A DNA stretch of 64,000 nt, taken from NCBI RefSeq assembly GCF_002210345.1, contig NZ_MWQI01000001.1, forward strand, positions 682,001-746,000. The letters run 5' to 3'. This document shows positions 62,148-64,000 of this stretch, piece by piece. The first letter of the stretch is position 1. The number at the start of each line of letters is the position of its first letter. This DNA comes from Fibrobacter sp. UWB4. Lineage in GTDB: Bacteria > Fibrobacterota > Fibrobacteria > Fibrobacterales > Fibrobacteraceae. The notes beneath the pieces were generated by a model, which was not told the origin of the DNA, searched no databases, and saw only the letters and a program-made list of their open reading frames with translations. Position numbers and translations under genes: made by a program.

Positions 62148-63232
62148 TGAAAATCGGAATAATATCTTCATACGCGTTCATCAAGAACAACAATAATTAT
62201 GGAGCGTTGTTGCAATACTTCGCGTTGCAAACCTATCTTCAAAAGATGGGGCATGAACCGTATTGGATCCGTACAATCGTTAGCCGCAATACGCCTTTAA
62301 ATTTATTAAGAAAGCTCTATCACTTTAAATCGTTAAGGTTGTTTGTCAATTGGATCTGCGTCCATCGTGGATTTGTAAAGTTTGTTCAAAAACATCTCAA
62401 AGTAACGGATGCTGAATACTCCAGTTTTAATGAAATTCAGCAGAATCCCCCATTTGCAGATGTTTACGTGACTGGTAGTGACCAGGTCTGGGGCAGTGAA
62501 AAACTGAAAGAAAACTACTTGCTCTTTGCACCCAAAGGTCGCAAAAAAATGGCCTATGCAGCAAGTTTTGGACGGGATTCGATTTCAGATGATATGGCTC
62601 AAACAATTAAGCCTTGGATAGATGACTTTTATGCAATCTCCGTGAGAGAATCCAGTGGTGTTGAAATTTGCAAAAAAATGGGCGTTGCCGCAGAGCATCT
62701 GATTGACCCAACGTTCTTGATAGGCTCTCTTGATTATCCGAGTTCTCACAAAAGGCGCTTTAGCAAACCTTATATCTATTGCTATTTTTTGAATGCTGGT
62801 TCCAGGGAGACTGTAAGATACGAAGAACTGAAGGCCTTTGCGCAAAGAAAGAATCTTGATCTCCGTATTTGTGCTGTTCAGGGTGCCGAAAAATTGTTCG
62901 AAAAAAAATATTTGGTTTTCCCGACTCCCGAAGAATGGCTTACCGACTATCGTCATGCTGAATATATTGTGACAAATACATTCCACGGGACTGTATTTGC
63001 TTTGATAAACCATAAGTCCTTTGCGTCTATTTTGCAGAAGGGGGCTACTTCAAAACAAAATTCCCGCTTGGCATCGTTGCTTGAAACTTTTGCTATGCAA
63101 AAACACTTGTGCTTGGATTCGGACAATTTGGATGAAGTTTTATTTAGGCCATTTGATTGGCCGATGTTTGAAAATGTGAAAAAAGGAATCGTTTCGAAAA
63201 CAGATGCTTTTTTTGAACGAAATTTGAGGTGA
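62147..63232 (+). CDS. Polysaccharide pyruvyltransferase family protein
   Basis: A 361-residue enzyme of the family that adds pyruvate ketals to sugars. Hallmarks: NNYGALLQYFALQTYLQKMG (about residues 17-36), VTGSDQVWG (about residue 107), SVRESSGVEICKKMG, and HGTVFALINHKSF near residue 280. It overlaps the previous gene by one base (TAATG) and is followed closely by the last gene, indicating one operon. Confidence 0.9.
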   Translation: MKIGIISSYAFIKNNNNYGALLQYFALQTYLQKMGHEPYWIRTIVSRNTPLNLLRKLYHFKSLRLFVNWICVHRGFVKFVQKHLKVTDAEYSSFNEIQQNPPFADVYVTGSDQVWGSEKLKENYLLFAPKGRKKMAYAASFGRDSISDDMAQTIKPWIDDFYAISVRESSGVEICKKMGVAAEHLIDPTFLIGSLDYPSSHKRRFSKPYIYCYFLNAGSRETVRYEELKAFAQRKNLDLRICAVQGAEKLFEKKYLVFPTPEEWLTDYRHAEYIVTNTFHGTVFALINHKSFASILQKGATSKQNSRLASLLETFAMQKHLCLDSDNLDEVLFRPFDWPMFENVKKGIVSKTDAFFERNLR

Positions 63233-63239
63233 TTTGTTT

Positions 63240-64000
63240 ATGAACAGAATATTTGTCTTTGTTTTGAAGGTCTTGCGAAAGCAGTTTCGAAAGAATCGTA
63301 ATGATCCTTTTTCTTGGCTCACAGATTCTTATTGCCAATATAAGGACCAGAATGCGAATGACTATATATTGAATCGCTTGAATCGCTATCAAGGTGGAGG
63401 CTTGATGCTTGCCAAGTGGGGGACTATTGAACTGAATCAAGTAATTGCCACTTATATGGCGAGACAAGGGTATTCTATAAATGATTATAAAGAAATGATT
63501 CAAGGTATTGTTCCAATTCCAGAAAACAAGCCAAATTTTTCGCTTTATAATAATGCAGGTGTTTTCCCGGCAACAGTCGAAATTGCAAACCGTTTCGCAA
63601 GAAAAGCTATGGAAGATTGCAAGTCTATTGATATTCTTGCTTCATATATGCATAACGAACATCGCATTGCTGAATTACAAAAAAATGCAACATGCGTAAA
63701 TCTAGATCCTTACTATGCGCCGTGGCTTTTTGAAAATCCGTGGACCAAGTGGCTTGAAGGGAAACGTGTTCTTGTTGTTCATCCATTTATTGAAAGTATC
63801 AAGTATCAGTATGAAAATAACAGGACAAAATTGTTTAAAAATCCTGACGTGTTGCCCTTGTTTTCTAATATTCAGTATATAAAGGCCGTTCAAACTCAAG
63901 CTGGGGAACAGTCTCAGTTCAAGGACTGGTTCGAGGCTTTGAACTATATGGAACAAGAAATAGACAAGAAGGAATATGATGTTGCGATTATTGGCTGTGG
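63240..64000 (+). CDS. Putative glycosyltransferase-like protein, truncated by the window
   Basis: Starts at the ATG at 63240, 7 bases after the pyruvyltransferase, and is open to the right edge (253 residues seen). Blocks such as KWGTIELNQVIATYMARQ, LEGKRVLVVHPFIESIKYQ and EYDVAIIGCG resemble the GT-D type (DUF1792) glycosyltransferase fold, where a nucleotide-sugar is handled near VLVVxPF. I am not certain of that family. Part of the AT-rich polysaccharide operon. Confidence 0.6.
   Translation, partial: MNRIFVFVLKVLRKQFRKNRNDPFSWLTDSYCQYKDQNANDYILNRLNRYQGGGLMLAKWGTIELNQVIATYMARQGYSINDYKEMIQGIVPIPENKPNFSLYNNAGVFPATVEIANRFARKAMEDCKSIDILASYMHNEHRIAELQKNATCVNLDPYYAPWLFENPWTKWLEGKRVLVVHPFIESIKYQYENNRTKLFKNPDVLPLFSNIQYIKAVQTQAGEQSQFKDWFEALNYMEQEIDKKEYDVAIIGC

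Overview
The window is bacterial and almost certainly from the genus Fibrobacter (gut or rumen fibre degrader). Four things point there: two lipoproteins with the 'Fibrobacter succinogenes major paralogous domain', serine-rich linkers of the SSSSxAxSSSS type, a secreted pectate lyase with a C-terminal sorting-type domain, and many short intergenic palindromes of the GTCATTCCCG...CGGGAATCTCC and CGTCATCCTGAGCG...GAAGGATCCAGT types. Most genes lie on the minus strand. No rRNA, tRNA, CRISPR array or insertion sequence was seen.

Layout. 0-7.3 kb: surface lipoproteins, a RelE/YafQ-type toxin-antitoxin pair, aconitase and a YbjQ protein. 7.3-11.5 kb: trpA, trpB and a trpC-trpF fusion, with a Trp-codon leader peptide and attenuator before trpB and a second, decayed copy of that attenuator just upstream. 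11.7-13.4 kb: pectate lyase. 13.5-18.9 kb: serine acetyltransferase, a cysteine desulfurase with a long N-terminal extension, a Family 2A encapsulin shell protein, and a MoaD-like/E1-like/rhodanese fusion. 19.1-23.1 kb: two JAMM proteases, an E1-like enzyme, a ThiS-like carrier ending GGGQ, TusA and an O-acetylhomoserine sulfhydrylase. 23.2-28.3 kb: sulfate ABC transporter, sulfate-binding lipoprotein and a porin. 28.6-34.1 kb: cysN, cysD, aprB, aprA and a small siroheme sulfite reductase in one tight operon. 34.3-36.3 kb: a rhodanese-TusA-DsrE-like protein and a second sulfate-binding protein. 36.7-38.8 kb: an AT-rich restriction-modification pair. 38.8-41.1 kb: a LysE-type exporter, bioB and a membrane protein. 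41.2-44.1 kb: an operon of an O-acetylhomoserine sulfhydrylase, a methyltransferase and a DMSP-lyase-like cupin. 44.6-48.8 kb: an HD-domain protein, then trpE and trpG-trpD with their own Trp-codon attenuator. 48.8-56.1 kb: lipoproteins, a His-rich CobW GTPase, a possible small RNA, and ligA. 56.3-64 kb: GDP-fucose synthesis followed by an AT-rich surface-polysaccharide cluster that runs off the end.

How it fits together. About half the window is one sulfur economy: outer-membrane uptake, sulfate import, activation to APS, reduction by an Apr-type APS reductase and a small sulfite reductase, then sulfide fixation by protein-thiocarboxylate and O-acetylhomoserine routes. A cysteine desulfurase is probably packaged in a protein nanocompartment. 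Eight promoters in this region share a near-identical architecture (GTATTGGACA, 18-bp spacer, TATATT-like -10), which suggests one regulon with one unidentified regulator. All tryptophan biosynthesis enzymes are present at two loci, each preceded by a ribosome-mediated attenuator.
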